A DNA stretch of 64,000 nt from positions 7,936,001 to 8,000,000 of the forward strand of contig CAUJLY010000006.1 in NCBI GenBank assembly GCA_963281155.1, given 5' to 3'. Each line of letters starts with the position of its first letter. The stretch's first letter is position 1. The position numbers were made by a program, and so were the translations under genes. This document shows positions 1 through 13,200 of the stretch, piece after piece. The notes under the pieces are model-generated. The model did not search any database. It was not told the DNA's origin and was given only the letters and a program-made list of their open reading frames with translations. The stretch comes from Rhabditophanes sp. KR3021. Lineage: Eukaryota > Nematoda > Chromadorea > Rhabditida > Alloionematidae.

Positions 1-2554
1 CATGTTTGTGATACCTTGATCAAAAGTAAGTATCTATATCCGCCTCTTCAAAACAAAAATACGAAAACATCAATCATTATGTAATTCGGATATGTGCACT
101 TTTGATGAAATCATTCAAAAACTTTTTTGATGTCTATTTAAATATAAAAGTAAAAAATGACTACTACATGGGGTTAAGCAAATAACCTGAATTTTTGTCA
201 TAAAATTTTTTAAGCACTGGCCTAAAAAATGGTTTATACTAATGGAGGGTGTAAAAGCAAATCTATCATGAATTAAATTGAGAAGACAAGGGACGAATGC
301 GCACAAATTCAACTTGTCTAGTCCACCTCTTACCTATAACAAACATCTGGTGATGTCTAGATTATTTTCCAACGGAAGAGTAAATAAAAGGTGATCAACA
401 AGCTAATGTAAAAAAAGTTTCAAGAAAAAAAGGCACAGATTGGTGAAGGTGCATGCATAAAAAATGGTTGCGACAACATATCAGCACCTATGCAATTGTA
501 ATCAAAAAAAGATTCATAAAAAATCTTTAGCAGCAACTAAGACTGAAGTGGCCCTGACTGCGGCAACATTATCAAATCGTTCACCACCAAATGACATACT
601 GAAGTCGGAGACGCCGAAGTTCATAGCATCAAATCATTCGGCCACACCAATAATACTATTTTAAAACGGTTAAAAGACAGAGAATGAGGCGCCTTCGTAG
701 AATTTTTTAGAATAATAAATATTTTCCATAAAAAATGAAGGTTATTGTCAATTCAAAAGTCTGTCGTTTGGCAAGATTTTTACATGAACACACCAATTAT
801 AAATAACAATATTTAGAAATGCAAAAAATAAATCGGCTGAAAGTGTTACAATAATTATAGGTGGATGGTTTCATGTAACAAAATATGATATCGTTCAAAA
901 GTCATACGAACAATATGTCATAACAATTATTTATGATTTAAATGGTTTTTAATAATACAAGGAAATATTAATTTGATACATTCTGATTAAAAAAGACAAA
1001 CCAACATTCAGAATCATTTGTTTATTTTTTTGGGAGGATTTCTTGCATTATGTGTCATTCTTAGATGTGATTTAATTAAACGAACATACGTTGGGCGAGA
1101 TTAAAATTTAGATCCAAAATCAGCTGGTTATAAAAACTAAACTAATCTGTCCCGATCGCGAAGCACAAAATCCGTCAACAATTCTCTTGACAAACGAACA
1201 ACTAAAAAATACTTAAAAAAATAGAAGGAAGATTTAGAAACAGTTTTAAACTTCGTATATCAATGCACACTTCATCCAAACAACCCCGTTAATCTACTAT
1301 CTTTTTTTTGGTGAACTTCAAATAACACATATTATATATAACTCTAAATTGTGATCGTGAAGACGTCTCGAAGAATTGTCAAATTGCATATATATATACA
1401 CAAAATGTATTGTCATTATATACAATTGCCATTTTTTATTAGACACAAAAAATTGGCAAATGTAATGATTTAAAATTGTTTTTAGAAAAGAGAGAAGGAT
1501 GCTTTTAATGTCACAAAAACTAATATAAGATAACTTTTTTGGTAGTATTCAATTCTTGGTGTCTCTCTGTACTTTTACAAATAAAAACGCACACACAATT
1601 TGCATGGAACCAGATTGTAAACCACTTATTCCATATTGTTTTTAGACGACAATTTGTGTTTAGAAAATGGTGTTACAATAAAATACTTGCAATCAAAATA
1701 GAGTGATATTAATTTGTTTGACTGTAATATTTGATTGTCAATGTTGGATTTGAGGATGAAATATTTATTCATTTTTTATTAATTACAAAAAAAAGATTCA
1801 ATTGATAAAGAAATGCATAATTGTACTGTTTTAATCGTTACATCTCAAAATCACTGTAAGTAGTATTTTGATAAAAAATATTAAATACTTTAAACATTTT
1901 CATTTTTATCAGATTAAAGCAAATCTTCCTTTCTCAAAACAAAAGTAAAGTTTGTTAGTTACAAATCTTAAAAAAATTGATGTATAAAGTGATGGTAGAA
2001 AGGATTATTGCAGGAATAATTTATTTCAAATCAGTGTAAATTTATTTTTTATTAAAATGGACAAAGCTCAGAATGTGGATAAGAATAATTTGCTATTAGG
2101 TATATTTATATATAGTTTGAAAAGCTGATTATAAGAAAAATGGTGTGTATAATATATGCATAATAGTGTGGCATAAAGCCTTAAATTATGTTGCTTCAAG
2201 GTCAATGTACACCAATAATTAAGTTTTTTGTGAGTTGACTTGTAACATTTCTTTGTGTGAAAGCATTGTAAATTAGGAAGACTCTATTGTATTTGGTTTT
2301 CCCTAAATTAAATTAAATAGTCTTCTACAAATATCCTAATTATCTATGATTCTGCTAAATATGAAATAATACACTCGTTGCAAAGTACATATCTATTTAG
2401 CATAGCTTTAATTTGTTCAAAGTACAAGTATATATTTCTTGATCCTTATTATAAGGAATAATCGACCAAAATGAAACACTTTTAGCTTTACATTGGATAG
2501 TTATTCTTGTTGTGGAAAAATAAGAAATCCAAGGATCTGTTCAATTAAATCATT
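1..2554. other. AT-rich left edge without a supportable gene
   Basis: Mostly A/T-rich sequence. A GC-richer patch at about 530-700 is open on the + strand from an ATG at 464 to 664 (66 codons) but also reads as protein-like on the minus strand, with stops, so I cannot assign it. On the minus strand at about 1137-1200, a good acceptor (tattttttag) is followed by a short exon-like stretch encoding a peptide with LTDFVLRDRDRLV and a stop. These may be remnants or terminal exons of a gene beyond the window. Confidence 0.4.
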
Positions 2555-3960
2555 AATTTGGATGGAAATGGAATCATCTACACTCTCCAAGACGAAGGAA
2601 GTGAGAAAGATGAGTTAAACTATATTGGCTCATCCAAAAACAAAACAGGAAAGTCTACATGTGTTGAAGTTCATTTCGAACTTATTAAAAGAAGATTTTA
2701 CTAAAAGTGAATGGATAAAAAATTGTGGAAGAAATAGAATTAAGATTATTGTCAAAGTATATATTGTGGGTGAAAGCTATTTGGAATTCGAAACTTTAGT
2801 GGTTAGTGTTCAAAAAAGAGCTGACCATACTGGATGGTTTAAAGGATCTTCAGTGAAAAAGCTTAAGACATACAAAAAACAAAAAGTTGGGGTGGTAAGT
2901 TATGATTCAAAAGAAATGTTCGGGCCCTACTTCCTTCATGCTCCAAAAAAGGCTAAGAATTCAGACGAAGCAATTGATATTGCTAGAATTCCACCAACTG
3001 AAACATCTTTTAAACTTGTTGAATACCATGGAAAATCCAATGCAGGAAAATATATAAAGAGGGGAATTCATCGTTGTGCCATAATCATTTAATTCCGTCA
3101 CATTTGAATATGAAAAGTGTTAAATACGATTTCCTTAATGATAGTGGAGCAACTTATATTGTGACAACTATCTTGGAAGCTGATTTAGAATCTACTGAAC
3201 CAAATGAGGCTTTGATCATTGGTCAATTTAAAGGTAATATAAACATTACGAAACTTAAATGCTATCTTTTTAGACAAAGAGCTATGTTTGAATGTGAACC
3301 ATGGCACAGACTTTGATTATTTAACTTGCTTAGATGAAGAAGAGAAACAGGATTGGTAATGAAAGACTTGCTTAAGCTTTCAAATTGGTCTTTTTATTTA
3401 TTTGAAAAAATACCATCGACTCTCAATGGTTTGTTATTTAAATGCGTTTGTGGATTCTTAATGGCAAAGAATGCTTCACTCAAACGCGCATTACTGAACA
3501 TGCATCAGCCAAAGTTAAGGAAATGACACGATAAGAGAAAAGGGCAAAGAACTGTATTATGGGAAACCGGTAATTGATGCAGATGATTAGTACTTGCTGA
3601 GATTTACACCCGCCAGATAATAAGCACATCCGAATATGGTGTCCTTATAAAGTTAGGCAAGCCAAAACCTGCAAATCTTCGCTCTAGTCAAGAACATCAT
3701 TTTATTGACCAAATAGGTATGGCAAAAAAAGTTCTACGCAAAAGTAGTAGAAAAGTATCAAAACAGCATCGCTGGAACCAAGAAATATCGCACAAAAATT
3801 CCAATTTAGTTAAAGACACAAATACAATTGGCTCCTCTTTATGGACCACATACCATGAAAAGCCGTAATGGAGGCCAAAAGAAGGAGTGCTAAAGAAAGA
3901 CTCCCATGACTTTGGAACAAGTGAAGAAAGATATGATGACAAACTTAATAAAAAACATAA
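2555..3960 (+). pseudogene. decayed protein-coding relic, family unknown
   Basis: Protein-like translation runs across this stretch but jumps frame several times. One frame opens near 2561 (DGNGIIYTLQDEG), the next covers 2625-3092 (155 codons with no ATG at its start; motifs HTGWFKGSSVKKL and MFGPYFLHAPKKAK), then 3074-3316 (SGATYIVTTILEADLE), and shorter pieces follow to about 3900 (WILNGKECFTQTR, SSLWTTYHEK). Stops and frame changes make one intact protein impossible, and few of the joins look like splice sites. I do not recognise the family. It could be a dead gene copy or the coding part of an old transposable element; no terminal repeats were seen. Confidence 0.45.
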
Positions 3961-4420
3961 TAAAAACGTTAATCTAATCTTTACTTTTTACCTTCTTCAA
4001 AATGTAATTTTCTTAGTCCTATTTTTTAATCTAATTTTATAAAATTGCCCATACTTTTATTTTTTAATATTTATTTAATCAATCCAATCTTACCGCTTTA
4101 TTTCAAAACCTGGTATTGTGCTTGATTTTTCTTGCTGTAAAGAATCACATTATGTCATCATTTAAAGTAATTTATATAATAAACATATTCATAAGGTTTT
4201 ATAAATTGGAGAAAGATTAATCAACTGACTTGCAATTTTTTATATACATAGTTCAATTATTGCCTTTTTTAATACCATCAACCGAAGGCTACTTCAAGTT
4301 AGTTCAAATTGATCTAAAATAATTATATGACGAAAATGACATAGACTTCAAAATTGTGACATATTCAATTTGCCAAAACTTATTTATAAATTAAATACTC
4401 CAAGAAACAACAAATACGCT
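3961..4420. other. intergenic, nothing recognised
   Basis: AT-rich spacer between the decayed relic and the 3' end of the Rab11-FIP gene. No coding-like reading was noticed. Confidence 0.6.
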
Positions 4421-5923
4421 TTATCGTTGCAGAATTTCTGGGTTTGTGTTAATGACTTTAGTCAAAAGACCTTCCACATATCCACGCAAAGCCGTTATTT
4501 TCTCATCCTTCATTGAGCATTCTCTTTGCAGCTGTTGAATCAAGCCATACATTTCCTCTCTAGACAATGTGGTCTCAGCTTGAGAATTAATACCAGAGGA
4601 CGAATTTAAGGAATGCAAATCATTTGATGAAAAACTATTTGTTGGTGCTCCGTACAAACTAACACTTTCTGCGTTATTATTCGTAGATTTACCATGATGA
4701 TGATGAGCATGCTCATAAAGATCGCTAAAAGTTTCTTTTGTCTTTCTGCCTAAGGACGAGAACAGGCCAGAACTTTTATGCGGTTTTTCACCATTACTAA
4801 TATTGTTGTCATTAATAAGTTTGCGATTGTGAGCCGGTGATAATAAGTTGTTGTCATGAGTTGAAACCGAAAAGGAAGATTTTCTTGAGACTGATCGCTG
4901 ATTATCGTACTCAATCGTAGGCACTGGAGAAGGGGAGCCAAAGGCTAAAGCGTCTGAGCAAATTGAGGCATATGAACCTCGTTTAGATAAACTAAATGAT
5001 GCTAGTGATTGCGTGTCCTTACTACTTTTCTTTTTACCAAAATGCATTTTCTTTTTTAATTTGTCTATTCGGCTTTCTTTGACCCCAAATGAATTTAATG
5101 AATACATTGAAATTGCAGATGATAGTATCTTGTTAAATTTAAAGCTCATCATCAGGCGACCTCTGTCTTTGGTGTCTGTCTTTGTTTTTTTAAGTGGAAA
5201 CCATTCTGCTTCTTCAAACCCAATTAAATCTTCCAAATGAAACGATATATTCGCTAGCAGTTCATGTGGTTTTCCATCACCCTTTGTGTCATTCATGACA
5301 TGAATTGATAATTTCTTGTCCTCTGGTTGGAGATTGCTAAAAATGTAATACAATCAAAAAATGAATAGATACTTTTCATATTTCAATACATTAATGCACA
5401 GTTTTTTAGATAACAAAAAAGCACTCGATGTGCCCTTTTTGCTCTTTGATTAATTAATTTTTAGCTGACAAAAAACATACAATTCGCATGTTTGATTCCA
5501 ATTTGCAATACCATCATATGCAATTACTTGATCTGTAGCAACTTCACTCTTCCAATTTCCTTTACCAGTAACCTTTAAGATTACGGAAACGTTAAGGGGT
5601 TTGTGGTGTTTGTTAATCAAACCATCAGCCTTTACAACTAAAATTATATCAATTTAATTTAGTTTCAATTATTTAAAATATAATACATATACAATAAACA
5701 TTAACAAAACTAGTGTATATGTGTATGTACTGCTTCGGACCATAAATATTTAGGTATGATGTGTCGTCATTTTTTAAATGATTTGACAAAATGTTGATAA
5801 GTCAAAATCAATAACTCATGTTTTTAAATGTATAGTAATTCGTGTCATTAATCCTTAAATGTTTTGTCAATTGCTTTATTATCACTCACCCTGTACCATA
5901 AAGTTGCCTTCACTTGCCGCCAT
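4421..5923 (-). CDS. class I Rab11 family-interacting protein (C2 + Rab-binding domain)
   Basis: Adaptor expected to link Rab11 GTPase on recycling endosomes to membranes and motors. Three exons on the minus strand: 5890-5923, 5481-5637 and 4421-5336. Donors gtgagt and gtatgt and acceptors ttttag join in phase to give 368 aa from the ATG at 5923. The N-terminal ~110 residues form a C2 domain, seen as a lipid-binding beta-sandwich pattern (VTGKGNWKS, WNQTCEFNLQPEDKK, EAEWFPLKK) but without the full set of calcium-binding aspartates. The middle is Ser-rich and low complexity. The last ~45 residues match the FIP Rab-binding helix: EEMYGLIQQLQ, then YVEGLLTKVINTNPEILQ, like the family's YID-LL-RVME-TP-IL pattern. 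The gene is divergent from the C3orf33-like gene. Family call is firm; paralogue is not resolved. Confidence 0.85.
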
Positions 5924-6748
5924 AGTTAAATTATATTAATGTAATTTACAAAAATCGCCTCGGTAAAGAATAAACTTTGTGTTGGTTTATGCTGGTATGC
6001 GGAATCGTTAATCAAAATAAATGTGTATAGATGGAGGAGAAAATAATATATCTGAATATTAGAATGAGGCTGATGCGACTCCTCTGAATAGTTTTACATA
6101 TACACCTTCCCACAACCTTCTTAACAGCAATATGTAGGTATATAATCAAAGATATGAGTGTTGCTTACGAGATGCTCGATCAATAGACTGTAAGGTTAAT
6201 TTCCATAAAACAAACAAGTATGGTTCGAAATTTGATAAAGAAATTTAATGAACAAAATTTTGCACTGTTATCATATAGTTAAATCAGATTCTGTTCACAG
6301 ATAATGTTATTTGAACTGAATCATAAAGTAAATATGTCTATAAATTCTATTGATATTAAATTGCCATTCATGTTATCATACAAACGCTATAGCAACAACT
6401 TGTCTGCGCTAAATTAAGATTGGTCCAATTTTTACATTTTAGTTTAAAAAATCACAAATCAACATCTCATCAAAAGGAAATATTTGGGAAATCGTATACG
6501 AAAAACATTCATATAATTGATGTTTCAAAGTTTCAGAAACATGAGCAACTCATAAGTGCATGTAATATCAATTTTGCCCACGATTGATGTCATTTATTTT
6601 GATAAAGCCAAAATATTATTCATTCCGGTTTATTTTTATGCATTAATGAATGAATGTTGTTATTTGCCTTATAAAATTTAATAATATCGCACTATCGAAA
6701 TAAACTATAGTATTTGTCATCATATTTTAGGTTTATCATACGCATAAA
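5924..6748. other. shared divergent promoter region
   Basis: About 820 nt between the minus-strand Rab11-FIP start and the plus-strand C3orf33-like start. AT-rich; it must hold both promoters, but no clear TATA or repeated motif stood out. A splice acceptor (catattttag) ends at 6730, 18 nt before the ATG at 6749. Confidence 0.5.
6723..6730 (+). promoter_or_regulatory. candidate trans-splice (SL) acceptor
   Basis: The sequence tattttag ends 18 nt upstream of the ATG at 6749, with no good donor seen upstream. In nematodes this arrangement usually marks spliced-leader addition. A 5' UTR intron is the alternative. Confidence 0.45.
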
Positions 6749-7846
6749 ATGAGTGGACCTGTAGATGAGGAAAACAGTGTTATTCCTCAATCTCAAACTG
6801 TAACTTCCGACCTCTCAATAGTTGACCAATATGCTCATATAATCGTCAGGGTAAGTAATTTTGAATCAACAACTAACTGCTATTAAGTCTAAAATAAACT
6901 TTAATTGCTTCAAACCTTTTTAGGGAGGAATTATTGCTACTGGCTTAGTTGGTCTTGCTGTGTTTTTGAAAACGTCACCAACAGTAAGTTGATATTAATA
7001 AGGAAGTAAAAATAGATTTTGACAGTTTGCACGATTCAATCATATTAGAAAAATTCCACAAAATTTTATCCGTAATGAAATAGAAATGAAAGGAATAGTT
7101 AAAGATGTGAGTGTTAGTGGAACTATAAAAGTTGAGCATCAACCCTTGGTAATGTTCCCATTTTTGGTTCATCAGAAAAAATTGGCACCATTGAAGTTAA
7201 AATTAGCTGGAATAGAATTGTCCAAACAAGGAGCACAGTTTTTAACTAAGGATTTAAACTTGGTTAATAAGCCAATAACTTTTAGAGTTGTCAAGCCAAC
7301 AGCCGGTGATTCAGATAGTATGGATGTTGATATGACCATAAAAAAGAGCATTTTTGGTAGATCAAATGTGAATCAGGATTTTATTCGTCGTGGTTACGCC
7401 AAAATACCTAATCCAAATAACAATGAACATGTTGCAGCTTTAGAACAAAATCCAATATACTCCCGCTTAATCACTAAATTGTTAATGTCTGAAAAAATTG
7501 CCAATCAACGAGGAGTAGGAATGTGGGAGCGCGAATCATGGGTTGAATCTGTACAATCAGTCCCCTCCCAAACGTATGGAATGTTAAAAGGTTCGCCTGT
7601 CATAAAACTTTTTGTGCGTTTTTTAAATTTTTCACCGATATATTGACGATTGCATACTTTTAGATTCTTCTTGGTACCATCATGAAAGACACAGGATATT
7701 TGACTCTAAATGTTCTTCGACAATTATATTTCATATGTATTGCGACTTCAGGGTATCTCAGTGATGGCTATCGCAAATTTGGACGAACCATAACCGCATT
7801 ATCTCTTCGCTATGAAAAGACCAAAGGAAAGCTACAAAATAAATAA
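6749..7846 (+). CDS. C3orf33-like protein
   Basis: Homologue of the animal C3orf33 family, whose biochemical function is poorly known. Four exons: 6749-6850, 6924-6983, 7026-7613 and 7664-7846. All junctions are in phase 0 and give 310 aa. Intron 2 (6984-7025) is only 42 nt. Residues ~35-54 form a hydrophobic, likely membrane-spanning segment (GGIIATGLVGLAVFLKTSP). The conserved core follows: FIRNEIEMKGIVKDVS, KLKLAGIELSKQGAQFL, FIRRGYAKIPNP and NQRGVGMWERESW, a layout close to the SNase-like fold of the family (R-rich strand, LAGIE, R-GYA, G-GMW). The C terminus adds ~60 residues ending KGKLQNK. The family call rests on remembered similarity to human C3orf33. Confidence 0.75.
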
Positions 7847-8559
7847 GTATATCCATTTTGATTGTATTATCAAATGTTCTAGGTGAAATTATAAAAACTT
7901 TTTTGTCAATTAAATACAGCTTATAATCTAGTTACAAAAGAAACACATAGGTATGCATGTTGGATCGAATTAATCCATTTACCCATACATTTTTATTTAT
8001 TTATATTCCCTTTTTTTGTAAATTAGGTCATATCAAAAATCGCATCCCTGAATTATTATTATATTTTTATATAATTTTCAAACAATATACATATATCTTT
8101 ACACAACATACAAATATATATAGATATATCCACTGCTATCTAGTTTTATTATACAATATAAATATAATTTTCACTAGAATAAACTATTTACAAAGCTTAG
8201 ATTGCTTGTGTATATTATTAGAAAACCTTAAAAAATGCTTTGTTGTTTTTCACTTTTAGTAATGTGACAATTCTGGTGATTTTTTTCGAAATAAGCATTC
8301 TAATAGCATATGGTTTTGTCGTTGTTATCTACATCATCTAAATTATAAATGAGCTATAGATATTTTTTGATAACTAATTCATATTTTCGAGGTAATGATT
8401 TGAGGGCATATTGATGTTCGTGGTAATGACAACATTTAAAATGTATTCTACATTATGTATAAGTTAATAGATATAGACTTTAAGACATTCTATTTTGATA
8501 TAAAGTAATGTTTTTCATCAAATTCGCTTTAATTTTATAAATATTACTAATGAATTATA
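7847..8559. other. intergenic, low-complexity AT
   Basis: 3' UTR and spacer. A 100-codon open frame at 7957-8259 is composed almost wholly of Ile, Tyr, Phe and Leu from AT-rich runs and is probably chance. Confidence 0.6.
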
Positions 8560-8876
8560 TTACAACACATCGATTCCATTAATTAAGCTTAAAAATTGTG
8601 TTGCAAAGTTCATTAAATACCTTCTTGGCACTTGACAAATTTTGCCACCATCCTTATTTACTTTGAAAAGATACTCTGCACACTTTGAAATGACGCACAT
8701 CGAATCAAAACCCAAACAAATAATTCTAATTGTATCCCTGTTATTTAACAGAAGTCGTAACAAAAATATTAGAATGGTTTCTTGTTTTTTTACTTAATCC
8801 CTGCCAAAAATGTTCTTCACATTTAAATTTTTTATACTTACATCAAAAGATGTTTGATTGAGAAAGATAAGAAAGC
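8560..8876 (-). CDS. 3' exons of an unrecognised minus-strand gene (partial)
   Basis: Two exon-like pieces join cleanly. Exon 8842-8876 follows a good acceptor (attttatag) and ends in a strong donor (gtaagta). Exon 8560-8737 follows an acceptor (aataacag). The phase-2 remainder AT plus G makes one Met codon and the frame runs 59 codons to TAA. The protein has normal composition (IICLGFDSMCVISKCAEYLF, NKDGGKICQVPRRYLMNF). I do not recognise it. Upstream exons should lie at higher coordinates. A 37-codon ORF from an ATG at 9893 (9780-9893, minus) or a short frame near 9050-9110 could be a 5' exon, but I could not join them. Confidence 0.4.
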
Positions 8877-10200
8877 CTATAAAATAGCATAATATTAAGT
8901 ATTGAGCTTTATGACAGACTAGATATATACATTTAAATTGTGATTCACTCTGATAAGTTTTAACACAAACTATTTTTACTACTTGGAATCGAAATAATTG
9001 TGTAATTATTTAAAAATCAATCTTTTCAAAATGTGAACTATAAAATTTATGTCTTTGGATAATTTATAAATTTTAAATTGTTGACACCACGTTAAAAACA
9101 CCCCTATCATTACACCCAAAATAGAATACATTTTTTAACAAAATATGTCTTCGTCTTTCGAAAAAGTGTTATAATGTATTTTTATTATTTTTTCACAAAC
9201 ATCTTTTGTTTTCAAAAAGTGACTTTTCAAAAGTTTCATTCAAAAAGTTTTATAATAAGGATATACTTTGAAAATGGGGATATTTTTTATTCTCAAAAAA
9301 ATATTATTCCTTTTATTTATCACTGATAATGGATATCTGTGATAAACATTTAGTTTTGATTAGATTTAGTGTCATATTGCACCGTTCATTTTCATTCATT
9401 TTTTACGCTTCTTAATTTATTAACACAAATTTATGTGTGTATTATCAAAAAGTAATCTGACTGCATCCAAAAATAAATTAGTTTCTATGAATAGTCGTGG
9501 TATAATTTTGTAAGTTTTTAGCATAACTTTTAAAGTATATTTTACATGAGAGGAAGCATTAATATGTATCATTTTTCATAAAACTGCCTTTTTTAAAATA
9601 TTATAATTTATCTTTGAAAGGCATTAAATAGGTTTTGTATGTATGCGTATTCCAATAAAAAGATATGTCTAAATTTTATCCAGTCCATTTATAAATATAT
9701 AAATTTATAAATTATATTGGAAGGATTTTATTCAACTATCTCAAAAGTGCGGTCTAATATTTACAGTGTTGTTGAACAATTAACTTGCGAACAACATATC
9801 ACCACAACGCCGGTTGAGACATCGATCGAGAACCCATCGTTTTAAGTAGAGCATCGCATTATATTTTATCTTATAACTACTAACAGTTGCCATTTTTAGC
9901 TCAATTTTGTCTATATTGGTGGTTATTGTTGAAAATAAAAATATATTGCTAAACCGTATATTATTACATTTTGTTAAAGACATTACAAAAATTAGTGGAC
10001 CAGCATACATGCAACATCATCAACCACTCTACAAATAACAATATACAACAACCAATACATACCCGCTTCCATGAAACAAAAATAATATTAAACATTATTT
10101 TGAAAGCCAGAAGAAACACAATTAAATGATAAATTGCATTTGCGATAGGACCTATAAAAAATAGGGAACCTTACTCCCACATTAATTTGGGCCTTTATTT
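8877..10200. other. AT-rich spacer with one small minus-strand ORF
   Basis: The only GC-richer patch is at 9780-9893, a 37-codon minus-strand ORF starting at a true ATG (MATVSSYKIKYNAML..., later WVLDRCLNRRCGDM). It might be a 5' exon of the partial gene at 8560-8876 or a stand-alone small ORF. Nothing else was noticed. Confidence 0.4.
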
Positions 10201-10269
10201 TAGTTGTCTGTAATTGTACCGAAAGTAGCTAAAAGGCAAAGTGCTCCCAACAACATTCAAAATTAAGGC

Positions 10270-13200
10270 ATGCAAAAGCACCCTATTGATTCCTCTTTGG
10301 GTGAGAGTGGCACTAACCACAAACCCAAAACACCAGATTGCAACACTAATAATTCAAACAATACCAGCAATACTGACGACTCCACATCTTCTACCATATC
10401 AGTCTTACCAACTACGAAAATCTTATCAAAATCTATTGCACCAAATCAACAACAACGTCATTTTCCAAATCCACTCTACTTAAATGATTCTCATTTAACT
10501 TCACCAAATTATCTGGTTAGTTTGAATTTTTACTAAACTAATTTTAACTTAAATTATACCAAATATACTTGTCTTAAATTACAAAAAATTTAACTTAATT
10601 TAAATTAATTTAGACAAAAAAATAACTTAATTTAAACAAAATATAACTTAACTTGATTTAAACAAAATGTTATCAAAATTAATTTAAGTAAATGCTACCA
10701 AAATATTTGCTGAAAACATCCATCAAAATACTTAACATAATTTGATGGAAGTTGTTTGACTTACAGGAAAATGTTTACTCTTAAAATTCATAATCATATT
10801 ACACTAAATCTATAACTTTATTTAACTATTAACAAAAATAACATTGCAAAAATGTTAAAAGTAAGGCAAGGACTAAATGTGTCATTTTTTTGATAATTTA
10901 ACGAATACTATCTTGCGATGGGAGAAACATTCTTAATAGATAAACTATGATTTGTTTTTGTTTAATGAACTGATTTAGTCTTATTTGTAAACAATTAAAG
11001 TCAGGCGAAAATCAGTGCTTAAATCGGGCTTCTTTTTATAGCCCATTGATATTGGAAATGCTTTAGCAATTTAGCAGTTTACGTTGTAAGGAAGTTGTTT
11101 AATAATCACTTATTTTACTTTCCACTTTCACATTAGAATTGGAAAACATTATACATTACCACCTAATATTTGTTGACGACTTTTTGATTAATAAACTTTA
11201 GCTCATGAATAATCGACTAAGAATGAATGAGAATGTTGATATACTTGTATTTAAATTAACTGACATTTTACAGTGCGTGCTTAGATAAACTTATTTCGAG
11301 ATACTTATAGTTAGTGTATAGGTAAAGACTTATAATGTACAAGTTGTTTAATTGAATGGATGAGTATGATTTATTCTATTATCCTATGCCATTACAAGCC
11401 ATCTTATTCGTCATTCCAAATACTTTATTTGTTCACTTAGTTTAATGTCCTTGTAAAATGAATTACAAAATTGGCCTTACCATTATTGGGCCATTGAATG
11501 GACGCTACTATACTATGTTTGGCTAATATTTAAAAAACGATCATATTAGTGATTAATGTGTGAGCAATAAGCATAAATATATGTTATCAACTTCCGCTTT
11601 AAAAAACATACTAAAATATACCTGGTTTGATGAATTTAAAACTAAAAAAGTTTTCTATAAGCATCTTTTAAGCAGTAACATCATCATTTCTACAGGGTAT
11701 TATCAGAACAGCACATTAAGAGGCCAGTCCTTTTTTGTATTTCAATATTATAATCGGAAAGATTATTTATATTATTGAGCCAATTTCCATGCTTTATATA
11801 TTTTGTAATGAATATTGTAATGACTTCTCATTTTTTTCACTTTAACAAACTATTATTATCAAGACCATTTGAGAAAAGATATTGTAATAAGTGGGGAAAC
11901 GTATACATATGGTATATATTCTGTATGTGATTTAAATTGCAGTCAAATAAATGAGCAATTGTTTTTGTTATTACCCCACGTTTTTATTTGTTGATATTTG
12001 TTTGGGTATTATTAATACGTATTAATGCTTATTCATATTTTTTAAAATTTATTAATAGTTATTCGACTTCAATTATATGTATTAAACTTTATTAAAACTT
12101 ATTATTTAAGAACTAAACTTTTATTAATAATTTTTGAATTCTTTCAGTCCACAAACAACGATTGTTTGTCTCCATCAGTTCTACTATCCCCTGTCTTAAC
12201 ACGTCCTGTCAGATCGCTGTCGGCACTTTCACCTTCTTTAAACAGAACTCTCTCAGTTGGATCTGGTTCGGTCACGAATACTGGTGGAGGAACAAACTCA
12301 GACTCTGATTTCGATAGTCATTGGATGGATGAACAAGTCATTTTTCCGTTCACGTAACAATTCTCGTGCCTCGAATTTTTCAGATTCACACTGTATTAGT
12401 AGTCATAATCAATCAAATGTTAGTACGGCTGCTGTCGAAAATAGTAACCTACTAGGTGGCGAAGCTACTCTTGCAACAAACAATTCAACATCTCCCAGTC
12501 AACAACGACAACATTGCACATCTGCATTTTCTAATCCTTATCCAGGTAAATTGACGTCTCTATGCACAATTATACTAAACTTATTTTATTTGATTAAATG
12601 ATTAAGTCGTCTTCATCATATCTAACTAATCATTATAAGTTGTGATAGGTACAATAAGTTTTCAGATTGTGTAAACTGTTTTGTTTAATTTTTTGCTACT
12701 CTAACTGAACGACTTTACCACAGATTGTACGACTATACGGTTCACTTTTTGTTTTTCTTCCAAAAGATAATTTATGTCTAAAAGTTTATTGCCGAATAGT
12801 TAATCATTCTACCATCCTATCTTGTCTATTTTTTATTTAATTTTAGTTTTGCATGCAACATCACGGGAAGGAAATGTAAGAAAGTCAATTTGTAGTGAAC
12901 ACATCATGTTTAACTCGCATATTTTGTCATCAGATGTACATAACCAGCCATCTCCAATTACATCTAAAGTTGATTCTATTTCTTCATCAAGCCACACAAA
13001 TCGTTGCAGTATTAATTCAAATTACAATATTTCAGACTCTTCAGAAACCTTTATATCCAGGCCTGAATCAGTTATTGATGGGAAATACATTAATTCTCTA
13101 AATTCGTCTCTTTCAATCTTAAATCCCAATGACTTTTCATCGGGCAGATCGAATTTGTTAGCAGCGAGTAATTATAATTTGAACAATATGAACCGTTTTA

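Noticed and set aside
464..664. 66-codon + strand ORF over a GC-richer patch
   Set aside because: Both strands read equally well there, so strand and reality cannot be decided.
7957..8259. 100-codon + strand ORF
   Set aside because: Composition is almost all Ile/Tyr/Phe/Leu from AT runs, with no start-context or splice signals.
12339..12382. Intron gtcatt...tttttcag to explain the MAST frame change
   Set aside because: It has a good acceptor, but the phase leads to a TAG soon after; a single-base deletion fits all exons better.
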